Below are positions 5,089-5,499 of a stretch of 5,499 nt of DNA, piece after piece. Source of the stretch: Burkholderiales bacterium (lineage in GTDB: Bacteria > Pseudomonadota > Gammaproteobacteria > Burkholderiales > SG8-39). The stretch is from assembly GCA_919902965.1 (NCBI GenBank), contig CAKKSJ010000190.1:1-5499 (forward strand). Reading direction: 5' to 3'. A program made the translations under genes and the position numbers. Positions within the stretch are counted from its first letter, which is position 1. Every line of letters begins with the position of its first letter. The notes under the pieces were generated by a model that saw only the letters and a program-made list of their open reading frames with translations, was not told the DNA's origin and made no database searches.

Positions 5089-5499
5089 CTAGTTGCAGGA
5101 AGGTTTGCTTGCGTCATCCGCGTTAGAAGTGTTCGTATTGATGCGGCCGGTGCGAGTTTCCTCGTTGGCGGCGAAAATAATATATGCCAACAGCGAATCG
5201 TCGAAACCGCGCGGCGACAGCGACTGAATGAAGGCAGTCGCCTTGGTCTTTTCTGTCAACTGGAACAACTTGCCACCTCCAGCGCCGCCGTTTATCGCAG
5301 GAAACAGGAGCAGCACCTGCGAGGAAATGTCATAGTAAAGTTTGATCGGCTGATTGTCACGATCGTACAGCCCCGACCCGGTTCCGCCCAGCAGCAGCAC
5401 ACCGACATCATTGACGGTGTGCGTCCCTAAAGCATCGGTATAAGTCAGTAGTGTCCCAACGTTTTTCAGAGGAGAACGCCCTGGATCGGCGTAATTGGC
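5089..5499 (-). CDS. Unrecognised protein, C-terminal part (5' end beyond the window)
   Basis: The frame is open from the right edge to a TAG at 5091-5089, giving at least 136 C-terminal residues; the start lies outside the window. An internal GTG at 5400 is not a convincing start, because the open frame and similar composition continue upstream of it. I do not recognise a family. Visible features are alternating short hydrophobic and polar stretches suggesting beta-strands (V-L-L-L-G-G-T-G-S-G; I-K-L-Y-Y-D-I; Q-V-L-L-L-F-P-A-I), a Gly-rich turn G-G-A-G-G-G, an S-L-S-P-R-G-F-D-D segment, and a Thr/Asn/Ser-rich tail ending S-C-N. There is no transmembrane helix and no catalytic motif I can name. 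The composition would suit an exported or surface beta-rich protein, but this is a guess. Base composition looks less GC-rich than in ftsK. Its stop is separated by one base from the start of the downstream Crp/Fnr regulator, so the two are almost certainly in one operon. Confidence 0.75.
   Translation of the reverse strand, partial: ANYADPGRSPLKNVGTLLTYTDALGTHTVNDVGVLLLGGTGSGLYDRDNQPIKLYYDISSQVLLLFPAINGGAGGGKLFQLTEKTKATAFIQSLSPRGFDDSLLAYIIFAANEETRTGRINTNTSNADDASKPSCN

Noticed and set aside
5089..5400. Complete small gene starting at GTG 5400
   Set aside because: The frame remains open to the window edge with similar protein-like composition, and no clear ribosome site precedes the GTG, so it is more likely the 3' end of a longer gene.

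Overview
The window is a gene-dense, GC-rich stretch of bacterial chromosome, and every supported gene lies on the minus strand. The short FtsK (760 residues, four N-terminal membrane segments, a linker of only about 70 residues), the ftsK-lolA gene order, and the secreted FecR-domain and Crp-type proteins suggest a betaproteobacterium. This is judged from protein features only, and no genus is claimed.

In transcription order (right to left) the layout is as follows. (1) At the right edge is the 3' part of an unrecognised protein gene (5089 to the edge). (2) A Crp/Fnr-family regulator follows (4413-5087), starting 1 nt after the stop of gene 1. (3) A 223-bp intergenic region rich in dyad symmetry separates it from a second Crp/Fnr-family regulator (3515-4189). 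The two regulators are paralogues of equal length, about 67% identical without gaps. (4) A hairpin terminator and an AT-rich promoter-like stretch precede an exported FecR-domain protein (2594-3322), which ends at a strong intrinsic terminator. (5) A recognisable promoter then drives ftsK (182-2464), the septal DNA translocase. (6) lolA follows 3 nt after the ftsK stop and runs off the left edge.

The window thus falls into three transcription blocks: [unknown gene + regulator 2 (+ regulator 1)], [FecR-domain protein], and [ftsK-lolA]. The ftsK-lolA block is housekeeping: chromosome segregation at the septum and lipoprotein trafficking. The right half looks like a regulatory/envelope module whose target genes are not visible here.

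I see no mobile element, CRISPR array, tRNA or rRNA, and no clear novel defence or biosynthetic system. The points most worth a second look are the tandem Crp paralogues, which keep CRP-type DNA-contact residues but have lost the adenine-contacting Thr-Ser pair; the unknown protein coupled to one of them; and several dyad-symmetric elements between the genes.
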